Of a stretch of DNA of 64,000 bases, positions 1-8,113 are shown one piece after another. The translations under genes and the position numbers were made by a program. How positions within the stretch are numbered: position 1 is the stretch's first letter; the number at the start of each line of letters is the position of its first letter. The notes beneath the pieces were generated by a model. The model did not search any database, was not told the DNA's origin, and worked only from the letters and a program-made list of their open reading frames with translations. The stretch comes from Sulfurovum sp. UBA12169 (GTDB lineage: Bacteria > Campylobacterota > Campylobacteria > Campylobacterales > Sulfurovaceae), in contig DLUH01000001.1 of assembly GCA_002742845.1 (NCBI GenBank), positions 62,001 to 126,000 on the forward strand. Reading direction: 5' to 3'.

Positions 1-30
1 AAAGCACGATCATGCCGAGGCTGGAGCCAA

Positions 31-62
31 AAAGTAAACTAGTTCAAAACTTAGTTTACTTT
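31..62. repeat. Inverted repeat upstream of the terminase genes
   Basis: Two perfect 11-bp arms (AAAGTAAACTA at 31-41 and TAGTTTACTTT at 52-62) flank a 10-nt centre, just before the ribosome binding site of the small terminase gene. It could be an operator for late transcription, the terminator of an upstream gene outside the window, or part of the packaging (cos) region. Nothing in the sequence decides between these. Confidence 0.6.
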
Positions 63-81
63 GGGATTTAAAGGTTTACTT

Positions 82-690
82 ATGGGGAAAAAGTACATTT
101 CGCAAGTAGAGCTGGCAGCAGCAAACGGAGTCAGCAAGCAGCACATAACGAATTTAAAAAAACGCGGGATTTTTGATGCTTGCATGGACGGCAAAAAAAT
201 TTTACGCGACTGTGCGCTACAGGCATACATTTCTAGCAAGGATCCTGCAAGGGATTCGCAACGTGAAGCAAACCAAAAAGACAAAGACAAAGAGATCGAT
301 GAGACAACTGTAGAAATAGAGACAGGCACAGATACCGAGATCAAAGATAGTTATCTTTATAACGGAGATAACATCAGAGAGCTAAAGTTACTACTTAGAG
401 GAAAATTAACTAGCGGTCAAAAAGTACAGATCATCAACACATTTTGGGCAGGCAAGCTAAACCAACAAAAGTACATGGAGGGTGAAAAGCGGCTCATGCC
501 TAAAGAACAGATAATCAAAGATAACCAGAGGATACTGAAAGCTTTTAGAGACAAGGCACTTGCATTACCTACAAAAATGTCATTAGACCTTTTAGGGCTT
601 AAAGACAAAAAAGAAGCAGCTGCAATAATAGAGAGCTATATCTATGAACTACTGGAGGAACTTAGCCAACTGGAGGACGAAAATCAATGA
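82..690 (+). CDS. Phage terminase small subunit-like DNA-binding protein
   Basis: A protein of about 202 residues whose N-terminus (about residues 1-50) reads as a helix-turn-helix (AAANGVSKQHITNLKKRG). A charged Lys/Glu/Asp-rich linker follows, then a helical C-terminal half. Small terminases recognise the packaging site and load the large subunit; this gene sits immediately upstream of a GpA-like large terminase and overlaps it (ATGA at 687-690). I chose ATG 82 over an upstream in-frame TTG at 61 because AAAGG at 70-74 is well spaced for it. Assignment rests on position and the HTH; no specific family motif is recognised. Confidence 0.7.
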   Translation: MGKKYISQVELAAANGVSKQHITNLKKRGIFDACMDGKKILRDCALQAYISSKDPARDSQREANQKDKDKEIDETTVEIETGTDTEIKDSYLYNGDNIRELKLLLRGKLTSGQKVQIINTFWAGKLNQQKYMEGEKRLMPKEQIIKDNQRILKAFRDKALALPTKMSLDLLGLKDKKEAAAIIESYIYELLEELSQLEDENQ

Positions 691-2480
691 TAGTAGCTGA
701 TTGTGTAAGAGTTGTTAAACCACCCAAGAAATTAACTGTATCAGAGTGGGCTGATGAGTACAGGCAACTGAGCAGTGAAGCATCATCGGAAAGCGGAAAG
801 TGGCGCACCAGCAGGGCTGAGTACCAGCGCGGTATTATGAATGCAGTCAGCGATCCTACTGTCCACACTATAGTTTTTATGAGTTCTGCACAGGTTGGGA
901 AAACAGAGCTGCTATTAAACATCATAGGATATTTTGTAGATCAAGACCCTAGCCCCATGCTATTGCTACAGCCAACCCTAGATATGGCACAGGCGTTCAG
1001 TAAGGATAGGTTAGCACCAATGACGCGCGACACAAAAGTACTGACCAATAAGATCAAGGACAGTAAGGCAAAAGATAGCGGCAACACTATTTTGCATAAG
1101 ACATTTTCAGGCGGCCATATCACTATGGCTGGCGCAAACTCTCCGGCATCTCTGGCTTCAAGACCTGTAAGAGTAGTCATGTGTGATGAGGTAGACAGAT
1201 ATCCTGCAAGCGCCGGCGCTGAGGGTGATCCAGTAAATCTTGCCATAAAACGTAGTACTACATTTTGGAACAAAAAAACAATATTGGTATCTACACCGAC
1301 GGTTAAAGATATAAGCAGAATAGAGGTAGCATACGAGGCAAGCGACCAGAGAAAGTATTACGTACCTTGCCAAGAGTGCAACGAGGGCCAAGTACTGGTA
1401 TGGAAAAATGTAGTATTTAACGATCAGCCTGATACAGCTAAGTACTACTGTGAAAAATGCGGTGTCGGCATGGATGATACTGCACTATGGAACGCTATCA
1501 AAAAAGGGGAGTGGAGGGCAACAAAACCATTTAACGGTGTAGCCGGGTTTTGGCTTAATGAGATTTACAGCCCATGGGTAACACTTAAGGAAATGGCAAA
1601 AAATTTTATGGAAGCAAAAAAAAGCCAGTATACCCTCAAGACTTTTATTAACACCTCCCTAGGCGAAACATGGATAGAAGACCAAGGCAAACAGATAGAA
1701 GATGACAACCTGCTTAAAAACTGTGAAGACTACATGGCAATACCAAATGAAGCAGTGATACTTACCTGCGGTATAGACGTACAAGATGACAGGCTGGAGG
1801 GGGAAATCAAAGCATGGGGCAAAGGCCATGAGAGCTGGGGTATCAAGCCATTCAGGATAGAGGGTATACCGTCACAAAGCCAGATATGGAACGACTTGGA
1901 TAATATCATAGATGCTATATACATACGTGAAGATGGGGTAGAACTAAGAGTAAGCTGTACCTGCATAGACTCAGGAGGTCACTTCACAGACCAGGTATAC
2001 AATTACTGCAAAAAACGTGAACACAAAAGAGTGTTCGCTATCAAGGGGTCTAGTGTGATCGGGAAACCTCTTATATCAAGGCCTAGTACAAGCAATAAAG
2101 GTAAGGTAAAACTTTTTACTTTAGGCACTGATACAGCAAAAGAGCTGATATTTTCCAGGCTGAATCTAGAAGAGTTTGGAGAAGGTTTCATGCACTTCAA
2201 TAAAAACTATGATGAAGAGTACTTTAAGCAGCTAACATCAGAGAAGCTTGTAACAACATTCAGCAAAGGCAGACCGTTACGCATATGGAAGCCTACACGA
2301 CCAAGAAACGAAGCACTAGACTATACCGTATATAATCTTGCTGCGCTTGCAATACTCAACCCGAACTATGAAAAGATACAAGAAAACTTAAAACCGGCCC
2401 AAAAAGATGATGCAATACAGCCGAAAAGGCAGTTTAAAAAACAAAAAAAACAAGGGGGATGGGTAAATGGGTACAGGTAG
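687..2480 (+). CDS. Phage terminase large subunit, GpA family
   Basis: A 597-residue DNA-packaging motor (ATPase plus nuclease) of the lambda gpA family, which cuts concatemeric DNA and pumps it into proheads. Visible motifs are a Walker A-like loop, SSAQVGKTE (about residues 66-74), a Walker B, VVMCDEVDR (about 163-171), and a Cys-x-x-Cys pair set (VPCQEC, YYCEKCG) near residues 225-260 that is typical of GpA proteins. The C-terminal half carries the nuclease domain, with conserved acidic residues such as GIDVQDDRLE. A GGAGGA ribosome site lies just before ATG 687, and translation is coupled to the small subunit. Length is normal for the family. Confidence 0.95.
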   Translation: MIVADCVRVVKPPKKLTVSEWADEYRQLSSEASSESGKWRTSRAEYQRGIMNAVSDPTVHTIVFMSSAQVGKTELLLNIIGYFVDQDPSPMLLLQPTLDMAQAFSKDRLAPMTRDTKVLTNKIKDSKAKDSGNTILHKTFSGGHITMAGANSPASLASRPVRVVMCDEVDRYPASAGAEGDPVNLAIKRSTTFWNKKTILVSTPTVKDISRIEVAYEASDQRKYYVPCQECNEGQVLVWKNVVFNDQPDTAKYYCEKCGVGMDDTALWNAIKKGEWRATKPFNGVAGFWLNEIYSPWVTLKEMAKNFMEAKKSQYTLKTFINTSLGETWIEDQGKQIEDDNLLKNCEDYMAIPNEAVILTCGIDVQDDRLEGEIKAWGKGHESWGIKPFRIEGIPSQSQIWNDLDNIIDAIYIREDGVELRVSCTCIDSGGHFTDQVYNYCKKREHKRVFAIKGSSVIGKPLISRPSTSNKGKVKLFTLGTDTAKELIFSRLNLEEFGEGFMHFNKNYDEEYFKQLTSEKLVTTFSKGRPLRIWKPTRPRNEALDYTVYNLAALAILNPNYEKIQENLKPAQKDDAIQPKRQFKKQKKQGGWVNGYR

Positions 2481-2682
2481 ATGTGACATAAGATCAGGAA
2501 GACCAAGGTCAGAAGACCCGAAGGTAAAGCTAGATAATGTCAGACTTCGATCATCTTTGGCTGTCAAACTTGATATAACGTATGATGCTTTGGGGGTCTC
2601 AAAAACAGAGTTTGTAGAAACAGCCATAGAAAAAGCGCTGGAAGAGCACAGAACTATCTGGGAGATTGAAATTATTTTTTAG
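2467..2682 (+). CDS. Small ribbon-helix-helix-like protein
   Basis: A 71-residue basic protein that starts inside the end of the terminase gene (14-bp overlap, preceded by GGGGGATGGG). The pattern of a short basic strand (KVKLDNVRLRSSLAVKLD) followed by two amphipathic helices (DALGVSKTEFVETAIEKAL) resembles the Arc/MetJ ribbon-helix-helix fold. That would make it a possible DNA-binding regulator or packaging cofactor. This is fold-level inference only; no specific family is recognised. Confidence 0.6.
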   Translation: MGTGRCDIRSGRPRSEDPKVKLDNVRLRSSLAVKLDITYDALGVSKTEFVETAIEKALEEHRTIWEIEIIF

Positions 2683-2743
2683 GGCTTTTTAAGTACCTGT
2701 ATTTTTGGCAAAAATAGCACCATAATACATCAAAGGGGTACTC

Positions 2744-2989
2744 TTGGCTGACGTTCAAACTTTCGCAGAGCAGATGGTAGCGAAGATAGAAGCAGTACTA
2801 CTCAAAAAAGCAGATAATGATGTGCTTGAATATGAGATAAATGGCAGACAGCTAAAAAAATATACCTTTGGTGATCTTGAAATCCTAAGACAGAAGTATA
2901 AAAAAGAGGTGGCAGCAGAAAAGGCAGCCGCCAATCTTGAAGCAGGCATAAAACCAAATCGCCGTGTACTTGTAAGGTTTTCATCTTGA
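2744..2989 (+). CDS. gpW-like head-tail joining protein
   Basis: An 81-residue, mostly helical protein with the arrangement of lambda gpW: an N-terminal helix, a beta hairpin (YEINGRQLKKYTFGDLE) and a basic helical region, placed between terminase and portal where lambda W sits. gpW adds to the portal vertex after packaging and stabilises packaged DNA. The start is TTG 2744, preceded by AAAGGGG at 2733-2739. Its stop overlaps the TTG start of the portal gene, implying translational coupling. Confidence 0.8.
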   Translation: MADVQTFAEQMVAKIEAVLLKKADNDVLEYEINGRQLKKYTFGDLEILRQKYKKEVAAEKAAANLEAGIKPNRRVLVRFSS

Positions 2990-4458
2990 AATTATTTGGA
3001 TTAGAGATTACAAGGGTAAAACAAACTCTCCCTCAGAAAAGACACTTTAACGCATCCAGTACCGGCACACTATACGCAAATTGGATACCTGTACAAGCTA
3101 CAGCAGACGTAAGCATAAGGCGCGATCTAAGAAGCGTGCGAAACAGAAGCCGCGATTTAATGATGAATGATGACTATGCAAAGCGATTTAAACGTATATT
3201 AAAAACGAATGTCATCGGAAGCACAGGGCTTAGACTTCAAAACAGGGCTAAAGACACAAACGGAAACCTTGACAGGGCGGCTAACAACTTAATAGAGGAG
3301 GCCTGGAAAGAGTGGGGTAAAAAAGGTATCTGTGACGTAACAGGAAAATACACTATAGATGACGTGTGGAAAATGGCTATAGGCGCAGCGGCAGAAGACG
3401 GCGAAGTGCTTATCCGTAAGGTAAAAGGGTTCCCAAATAAGTTTGGTTTCGCCGTACAGCTTATAGAGGCAGATCACCTTGACGAACAATTCAATGACCC
3501 AGAACGTAATATTATGATGGGCATAGAGTTCGACGCATGGGGCAAGCCTATTGCTTATCATATTTACAAATCACACCCACACAGTAACGGCATGCAGCGT
3601 ATGGATATAGCAAGAGAGCGCATACCTGCCGATCAGATAGTGCATTTGTTTCTACCTACACGAATTTCATCTTCACGTGGTATGCCTTGGATGCACACAG
3701 CCATGACGCGCATGAAGATGCTCAACGGCTATGAAGAAGCAGAACTGGTAGCATCACGCGTAGCCGCCAGCAAAGGCGGCTTTTACAAGCGCATTAAAAA
3801 CGAGAGCGGTGAGTTTTTGGGTGATGAGAAAATTGATGGCGGTTTTGTTAACGAACTAAGCCCAGGGGAGTTTGAGATATTGCCTGACGGGTATGAATTT
3901 CAAAGTTATGACCCGACACACCCCACTACAGCGTTTAAAGACTTTATAAAAGTTGTTTTGCGCGGTGTATCAAGCGGTCTTGATATCAGTTACAATTCCC
4001 TGGCAAACGATCTTGAAGGTGTCAATTTTTCAAGCCTTAGAAGCGGGAAGCTTGAAGAGCGCGACATCTGGAAAGAGCTACAGCAGTGGATGATAGATCA
4101 TGCAGCCGCACCAGTGTTTGGAGACTGGCTGGATATGGCGCTACTTAAGCAAGCCGTTCCATTGCCGTATTCAAAGTATGAAAAATTCAACGCACCTTCA
4201 TTTTTGGGGCGCGGGTTTGCTTGGGTTGACCCATATAAAGATATGCTGGCGAACATTCTGGCAAAAAAAGAGGGTCTTAAGACAGATACACAGATAGCTA
4301 ATGAAATGGGTATGGACTTAGAAGAACTATATCAGCAGTTGCAAAAAGAGAAAAAACTTAGAGAGCAGTACGGCATCCTTACTATGAGTGAAGCAGAGAT
4401 AGCGCAGATCATGACAGTCGTAATCCAAAGTGAACAAGGAGGACATAACGATGAATAA
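2986..4458 (+). CDS. Phage portal protein, lambda gpB type
   Basis: A 490-residue portal forming the dodecameric DNA channel at one capsid vertex. The N-terminal region (RRDLRSVRNRSRDLMMNDDY) and the motif GVEFDAWGKPIAYHIY-like GIEFDAWGKPIAYHIYKSH (about residues 182-201) are characteristic of the lambda B / PF05136 portal family. It begins at a TTG (2986) overlapping the stop of the gpW-like gene and ends 8 nt inside the start of the protease-capsid gene. Length is normal for the family. Unlike lambda, no separate S49 ClpP-like protease follows; an HK97-type protease is used instead. Confidence 0.92.
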   Translation: MKLFGLEITRVKQTLPQKRHFNASSTGTLYANWIPVQATADVSIRRDLRSVRNRSRDLMMNDDYAKRFKRILKTNVIGSTGLRLQNRAKDTNGNLDRAANNLIEEAWKEWGKKGICDVTGKYTIDDVWKMAIGAAAEDGEVLIRKVKGFPNKFGFAVQLIEADHLDEQFNDPERNIMMGIEFDAWGKPIAYHIYKSHPHSNGMQRMDIARERIPADQIVHLFLPTRISSSRGMPWMHTAMTRMKMLNGYEEAELVASRVAASKGGFYKRIKNESGEFLGDEKIDGGFVNELSPGEFEILPDGYEFQSYDPTHPTTAFKDFIKVVLRGVSSGLDISYNSLANDLEGVNFSSLRSGKLEERDIWKELQQWMIDHAAAPVFGDWLDMALLKQAVPLPYSKYEKFNAPSFLGRGFAWVDPYKDMLANILAKKEGLKTDTQIANEMGMDLEELYQQLQKEKKLREQYGILTMSEAEIAQIMTVVIQSEQGGHNDE

Positions 4459-6238
4459 GCAATATATAGAAAACACAAAAAAAGTTTTTAAAGAGTTCAG
4501 AGATTTAGAAGTAAGAAGTATAAACCAAGATGAAAAAACCGTAGAGCTGTCTTTCAGTAGTGAAGACCCGTATGAGAGATACTGGGGGGTAGAGATACTG
4601 GATCACTCAACTACATCAGTGGATATGAGCCGCTTAAACAATGCCGCACCGCTTCTCTTTAACCATAACAGGGATGAAGTCATCGGGGTGGTAGTATCTG
4701 CAAAGATCGCAGATAAGCGCGGTATCGCTGTAGTACGTTTCGGGAACAGTGCTAAAGCCAAAGAGGTATTTAGTGATGTGGTTGACGGTATTATGAAAAA
4801 TGTATCTGTGGGATATCAGATCGATGAAATGATACTTGAGAGTGAAAAGGATGGGATGGAAACGTATCGTGTCACCTCTTGGCGGCCATTTGAGATATCG
4901 GTAGTTTCGATACCGGCAGATACCACGGTAGGTATCGGACGAGGCGCAGAAGACCCTAAGGAGTCTGACGTAAAGATAATCAATAAACTAAACAAAAAGG
5001 GAGAGCAGAATATGAATGAAGAAGAAAAAAGAGTAGCAGAAGAAGCAGCTAAGCGTGAAGCAAGAGCAGCTGAAAAAACAAGAGTAAGAGAGATCGCGGC
5101 TATCGCTAAAAAACATGACATGGAGGAAGAGGGGCAAAAAGCAATTGAAGAGGATACGACAGTCGATGAATTTAGGGCTTTAGTTCTGCAAAAGATAGGG
5201 AGTGCAAAGCCGGTAGACACTAAAGCAAATAATGTATTGGATGAAAAAGAAGTCCGTGCGTATTCTCTTGGCAAAGCGATACGTGCGGCACTAATAGGTG
5301 ATTGGAGCGAAGCGCAGGTTGAGCAAAGAGCAAGCCAAAAGGTAGCTAAGCTGTTAGGCAAAGATGCAAGAGGGTTTTATGTGCCACATCAAGTGCTTGA
5401 AAGAGACCTAAATACAACAGGCGGCGCTGCAATAATCAGCACTAATGACGGCGGCATCTCGTTTATCGATATTCTAAAAAACAAACTTGTAACACAAAAA
5501 CTTGGCGCAGTCGTGATCGGAGGATTGAGCGGTAATGTTTCAGTGCCAAAAAAGACAGGCAAATCAACCGCATATTGGATCAATGAAGAAGACAACACAA
5601 CAGGAAGTGATCTAGTTCTCGGTATGCTGCCTTTGACACCAAAAACGGTAAGTGCAAAAACAGGATATTCAAGACAAATGTTGCTGCAGGGGAATATAGA
5701 TGTCGAAAACTTGTTAATGAGTGACTTGGCCGAAGAGATCGCTTTAGCTATTGATGCAGCAGGAATTGCAGGAACAGGGCTTGACGGGCAACCAAAAGGC
5801 ATACTATATACTACAGGTATTGGAGCTGTGGACTGCTCTACTGCTTTAGGTGGCATCAATTTTAACAAGGTCGTCGATCTTGAGACAGCAATCGCAAACG
5901 GGAATGCAGATGTTGAAAATATGCATTATGTGTCAGGTGCATCCGTAACAGGAAAGCTCAAAAAAATACCTGTAGAATCTGGCCATCCTGAAAAACTTTT
6001 AAAAGACGGCGAGGTAAATGGATATAACCACACAAGAAGTAACCAGGTGCCTGCGAATACTCTCATATTCGGAGACTTCAGCCAGCTTTTATACGGATTG
6101 TGGGGCGGGCTTGATATCATGATAGATCCGTATGCGAAAGCAGACAGCGCCGGCGTTGTGATCCGGGCATTCCAATCTGTAGATGTTGCAATAAGACATC
6201 CAGAATCGTTCAGCGCAACCAACAATATCGATCAATAA
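4451..6238 (+). CDS. HK97-type prohead protease fused to major capsid protein
   Basis: A 595-residue polyprotein. Residues 1 to about 175 are an HK97-family prohead protease (S78), with the expected His in LLFNHNRDEVIG (His72) and the Ser region in GIMKNVSVGYQ. Residues about 185-270 are a charged coiled-coil scaffold (delta) domain. Residues about 275-595 are an HK97-fold major capsid protein (for example ISFIDILKNKLVTQKLGA and DAAGIAGTGLDGQPKG). The start is ATG 4451 behind AAGGAGG at 4437-4443; an upstream in-frame GTG at 4430 lacks a site. An internal ribosome site and ATG at 5012 could yield capsid subunits alone. Confidence 0.93.
   Translation: MNKQYIENTKKVFKEFRDLEVRSINQDEKTVELSFSSEDPYERYWGVEILDHSTTSVDMSRLNNAAPLLFNHNRDEVIGVVVSAKIADKRGIAVVRFGNSAKAKEVFSDVVDGIMKNVSVGYQIDEMILESEKDGMETYRVTSWRPFEISVVSIPADTTVGIGRGAEDPKESDVKIINKLNKKGEQNMNEEEKRVAEEAAKREARAAEKTRVREIAAIAKKHDMEEEGQKAIEEDTTVDEFRALVLQKIGSAKPVDTKANNVLDEKEVRAYSLGKAIRAALIGDWSEAQVEQRASQKVAKLLGKDARGFYVPHQVLERDLNTTGGAAIISTNDGGISFIDILKNKLVTQKLGAVVIGGLSGNVSVPKKTGKSTAYWINEEDNTTGSDLVLGMLPLTPKTVSAKTGYSRQMLLQGNIDVENLLMSDLAEEIALAIDAAGIAGTGLDGQPKGILYTTGIGAVDCSTALGGINFNKVVDLETAIANGNADVENMHYVSGASVTGKLKKIPVESGHPEKLLKDGEVNGYNHTRSNQVPANTLIFGDFSQLLYGLWGGLDIMIDPYAKADSAGVVIRAFQSVDVAIRHPESFSATNNIDQ
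5012..6238 (+). CDS. Possible internal start: scaffold-capsid protein alone
   Basis: Inside the protease-capsid frame, AGGGAG (4998-5003) lies 8 nt before an in-frame ATG at 5012, exactly at the junction between the protease and the coiled-coil scaffold domain. Initiation here would give a protein of about 408 residues (delta domain plus capsid fold). That would supply the large excess of capsid over protease that an HK97-type shell needs. The motif is visible; its use is inference. Confidence 0.5.
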   Translation: MNEEEKRVAEEAAKREARAAEKTRVREIAAIAKKHDMEEEGQKAIEEDTTVDEFRALVLQKIGSAKPVDTKANNVLDEKEVRAYSLGKAIRAALIGDWSEAQVEQRASQKVAKLLGKDARGFYVPHQVLERDLNTTGGAAIISTNDGGISFIDILKNKLVTQKLGAVVIGGLSGNVSVPKKTGKSTAYWINEEDNTTGSDLVLGMLPLTPKTVSAKTGYSRQMLLQGNIDVENLLMSDLAEEIALAIDAAGIAGTGLDGQPKGILYTTGIGAVDCSTALGGINFNKVVDLETAIANGNADVENMHYVSGASVTGKLKKIPVESGHPEKLLKDGEVNGYNHTRSNQVPANTLIFGDFSQLLYGLWGGLDIMIDPYAKADSAGVVIRAFQSVDVAIRHPESFSATNNIDQ

Positions 6239-6250
6239 GGAGATAGATAA

Positions 6251-6580
6251 ATGAAAGGAATCAAGATGGCAGCAACCATCTTTGTACACGGTGTTATTGT
6301 AGCAGAAAATACAATTCTCACGGTAGAAGACGGTGCAGATATAAAAGACAATAAGATAAACCCGCGCGAAGCAAAAGAGCTTATTGGCCGCGGTGCGGCC
6401 GTAGCGATAGAAGATCATGTAGGCGATATTTACAGTATTGAAAATGATATTACAAAGCCTATCGAGAAGATGAACAAATCAGAGCTTTTGACTTATGCCG
6501 AGTCCATCGGAGTAGAAGCAGATGACTCTATGACAAAAGCAGAGATCATTGAAGTAATCAACGCGCAAGACGAAGAGTAA
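6251..6580 (+). CDS. Capsid-associated protein with C-terminal HeH/SAP-like motif
   Basis: A 109-residue protein directly behind the capsid gene with a strong AAGGAG site. The N-terminal part is beta-rich. The C-terminal 40 residues (KSELLTYAESIGVEADDSMTKAEIIEVI) read as a helix-extended-loop-helix motif of the Rho-N/SAP/HeH type, often found on phage head accessory proteins. A role as head decoration or connector protein is suggested by position only. Confidence 0.65.
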   Translation: MKGIKMAATIFVHGVIVAENTILTVEDGADIKDNKINPREAKELIGRGAAVAIEDHVGDIYSIENDITKPIEKMNKSELLTYAESIGVEADDSMTKAEIIEVINAQDEE

Positions 6581-6584
6581 GCAA

Positions 6585-6908
6585 ATGAGTTTTGAAGACA
6601 TGGTGGCTGCCGATCTTGAAGCGTGCTACAGCACAGCAGGGTTTAGCATGACCATAGAGCATATTTTCGCTGGCGAAAGTGAGCAGCTAGCTGTTATCTT
6701 TGACGAGTTCACAGAAGTGGTATTGGATGATAGTAGCCATACAGGCGTAGCGGTTACTGTACCGTCATTTTCAGTTCCAGCACACTTGGCGGCGAATATC
6801 AACCTAAAGTCTTCATTTATCATAAACGGCAAAACGTATGCACCTACTGAAAAGCCGCTGCAAAAGGATGGTACTAAGACCATATACCTAGAGGTACAAG
6901 ATGCGTAG
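6585..6908 (+). CDS. Head-tail joining protein, gpFII-like
   Basis: A 107-residue, largely beta-structured protein in the position of lambda FII or HK97 gp10-type connectors, between head and tail genes. The pattern of a short N-terminal helix followed by beta strands (FSVPAHLAANINLKSSFIIN, then a GKTY turn) fits the attachment-protein family that docks tails onto filled heads. It overlaps the next gene by 8 nt. Family assignment is moderate. Confidence 0.6.
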   Translation: MSFEDMVAADLEACYSTAGFSMTIEHIFAGESEQLAVIFDEFTEVVLDDSSHTGVAVTVPSFSVPAHLAANINLKSSFIINGKTYAPTEKPLQKDGTKTIYLEVQDA

Positions 6909-7326
6909 ACATGACATAGTAACAATTCTTATATCTCACTTGCAGCAGATCAGCAGTGCAAACGGTTTTTATACCGAAGCCGGCGCAAACGTATTTGAGT
7001 GGAGGGCAAAAGCCATTGAAGATGACCTGCTACCTGCCATTATAGTATGCGACCCTGAAGACAACGCAGTAGATGACAGCCAGACGCTAAAGCATAAGCT
7101 CAAAATAGAGATAGACATAGCTGTAAGCAGCGGCAAGCAAACTACCATGGATATGAGAATGGTAAGCTCTGACATACTCAAAGCATTTGGGCTTTTTGAA
7201 GAAGAGGTATCGCAGGTATGCAGGTATCTAGGCAGTGAGACTTTAATCGAGCATAAAGAGAAACTTTATGCTGGGGTAAGGCTTGAATTTGAGATCGAAT
7301 ACCAAAGCAAAAGGTGGGAACAGTAA
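6901..7326 (+). CDS. Tail completion/terminator-like protein
   Basis: A 141-residue protein starting at ATG 6901 within the end of the preceding gene. The alternating helix (HDIVTILISHLQQI) and beta strands (LLPAIIVCDPED, KLKIEIDIAV, GVRLEFEIEY) match the fold of minor tail proteins of the gpU/gpZ terminator type, which cap the head-proximal end of the tail tube. Its TAA overlaps the ATG of the gpV-like gene (TAATG). No catalytic residues are expected; the role is inferred from gene order. Confidence 0.6.
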   Translation: MRRHDIVTILISHLQQISSANGFYTEAGANVFEWRAKAIEDDLLPAIIVCDPEDNAVDDSQTLKHKLKIEIDIAVSSGKQTTMDMRMVSSDILKAFGLFEEEVSQVCRYLGSETLIEHKEKLYAGVRLEFEIEYQSKRWEQ

Positions 7327-7826
7327 TGCCGATAGCAGAGATAAAAAGACGTATCGCTAACATCATAGCATTTGGCACTGTATCACAGGTAAAAAGTGGA
7401 GATGGCAAGGCACTTGTAAGGGTGAAAGTAATGGACTTGGAAACCGACTGGCTGCCAGTATCTTCACTATCTAACGGCTTCAAAAAGCACTGGATACCTA
7501 CCACAGTCGGTGAGCAGTGCATAGTGCTTAGACCATTTGGAGAGAGCAGCAGCGGCATAGTATTTAGGAGTATCTTTAACCGTGGCGAGAAAGAGCCGGC
7601 AGGTGCAGATGAAAGTACGGAGATAATAGAGTACAGCGACGGTACTAGGGTCAGCTACTCTACTGCCTCAGGTGCGCTTAACGTAGAGTGTGTAGGTGTT
7701 GTGACGATCAAGGCGGCTTCCGTTGTGATAGATGCACCTACTACGTTTAAACAAGACGTTACAGCAGATGGAAATATCACTGCTGGCGGTAGCGTCACAG
7801 ACAGTGACGGTGACGGTGGCGCGTGA
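7326..7826 (+). CDS. V: Baseplate spike protein, P2 gpV-like
   Basis: A protein of about 166 residues that forms the membrane-piercing spike under the baseplate. An OB-fold region (about residues 20-90, for example VSQVKSGDGKALVRVKVMD) is followed by short beta repeats (VVTIKAASVVIDAPTTFKQD, VTADGNITAGGSVTDSDGDG) typical of the C-terminal beta-helix and its glycine-rich tip. The first gene of the P2-type baseplate block V-W-J-I. ATG 7326 was chosen because it overlaps the upstream stop; the in-frame GTG at 7314 is an alternative. Confidence 0.88.
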   Translation: MPIAEIKRRIANIIAFGTVSQVKSGDGKALVRVKVMDLETDWLPVSSLSNGFKKHWIPTTVGEQCIVLRPFGESSSGIVFRSIFNRGEKEPAGADESTEIIEYSDGTRVSYSTASGALNVECVGVVTIKAASVVIDAPTTFKQDVTADGNITAGGSVTDSDGDGGA

Positions 7827-8113
7827 TGTACTTGATAACCATAGCAGACAGCATTAACCGTATTCTCAAGACACCAGTAGGCTCGCGAGTAATGAGGCCG
7901 TTGTACGGTTCTAGGCTTTACCTGCTTAGAGACAGAAAATTTAGTAAAGAGTGGCAGCTTTTGGCTACGCGGTACGTATTTGAAGCGATCAGTATCAACG
8001 AGCCGCGAGTAAAAGTAGACCGAGTAAATTTTGATACGGACCCTGTAAAAGGTACGGTACAGATCAGCGTACACCTTACCAACGGTGAAACAGTAGAGGT
8101 AACAAATGATTGA
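7826..8113 (+). CDS. W: Baseplate wedge protein, P2 gpW / T4 gp25-like
   Basis: A 95-residue gp25-family baseplate protein with the expected sequence RILKTPVGSRVMRPLYGS near residues 12-29; the R-P-x-Y/F-G-S core is diagnostic of this family. It couples sheath polymerisation to the baseplate. ATG 7826 overlaps the stop of V (TGATG), and its own end overlaps J by 8 nt, so V-W-J are translationally coupled. Confidence 0.92.
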   Translation: MYLITIADSINRILKTPVGSRVMRPLYGSRLYLLRDRKFSKEWQLLATRYVFEAISINEPRVKVDRVNFDTDPVKGTVQISVHLTNGETVEVTND

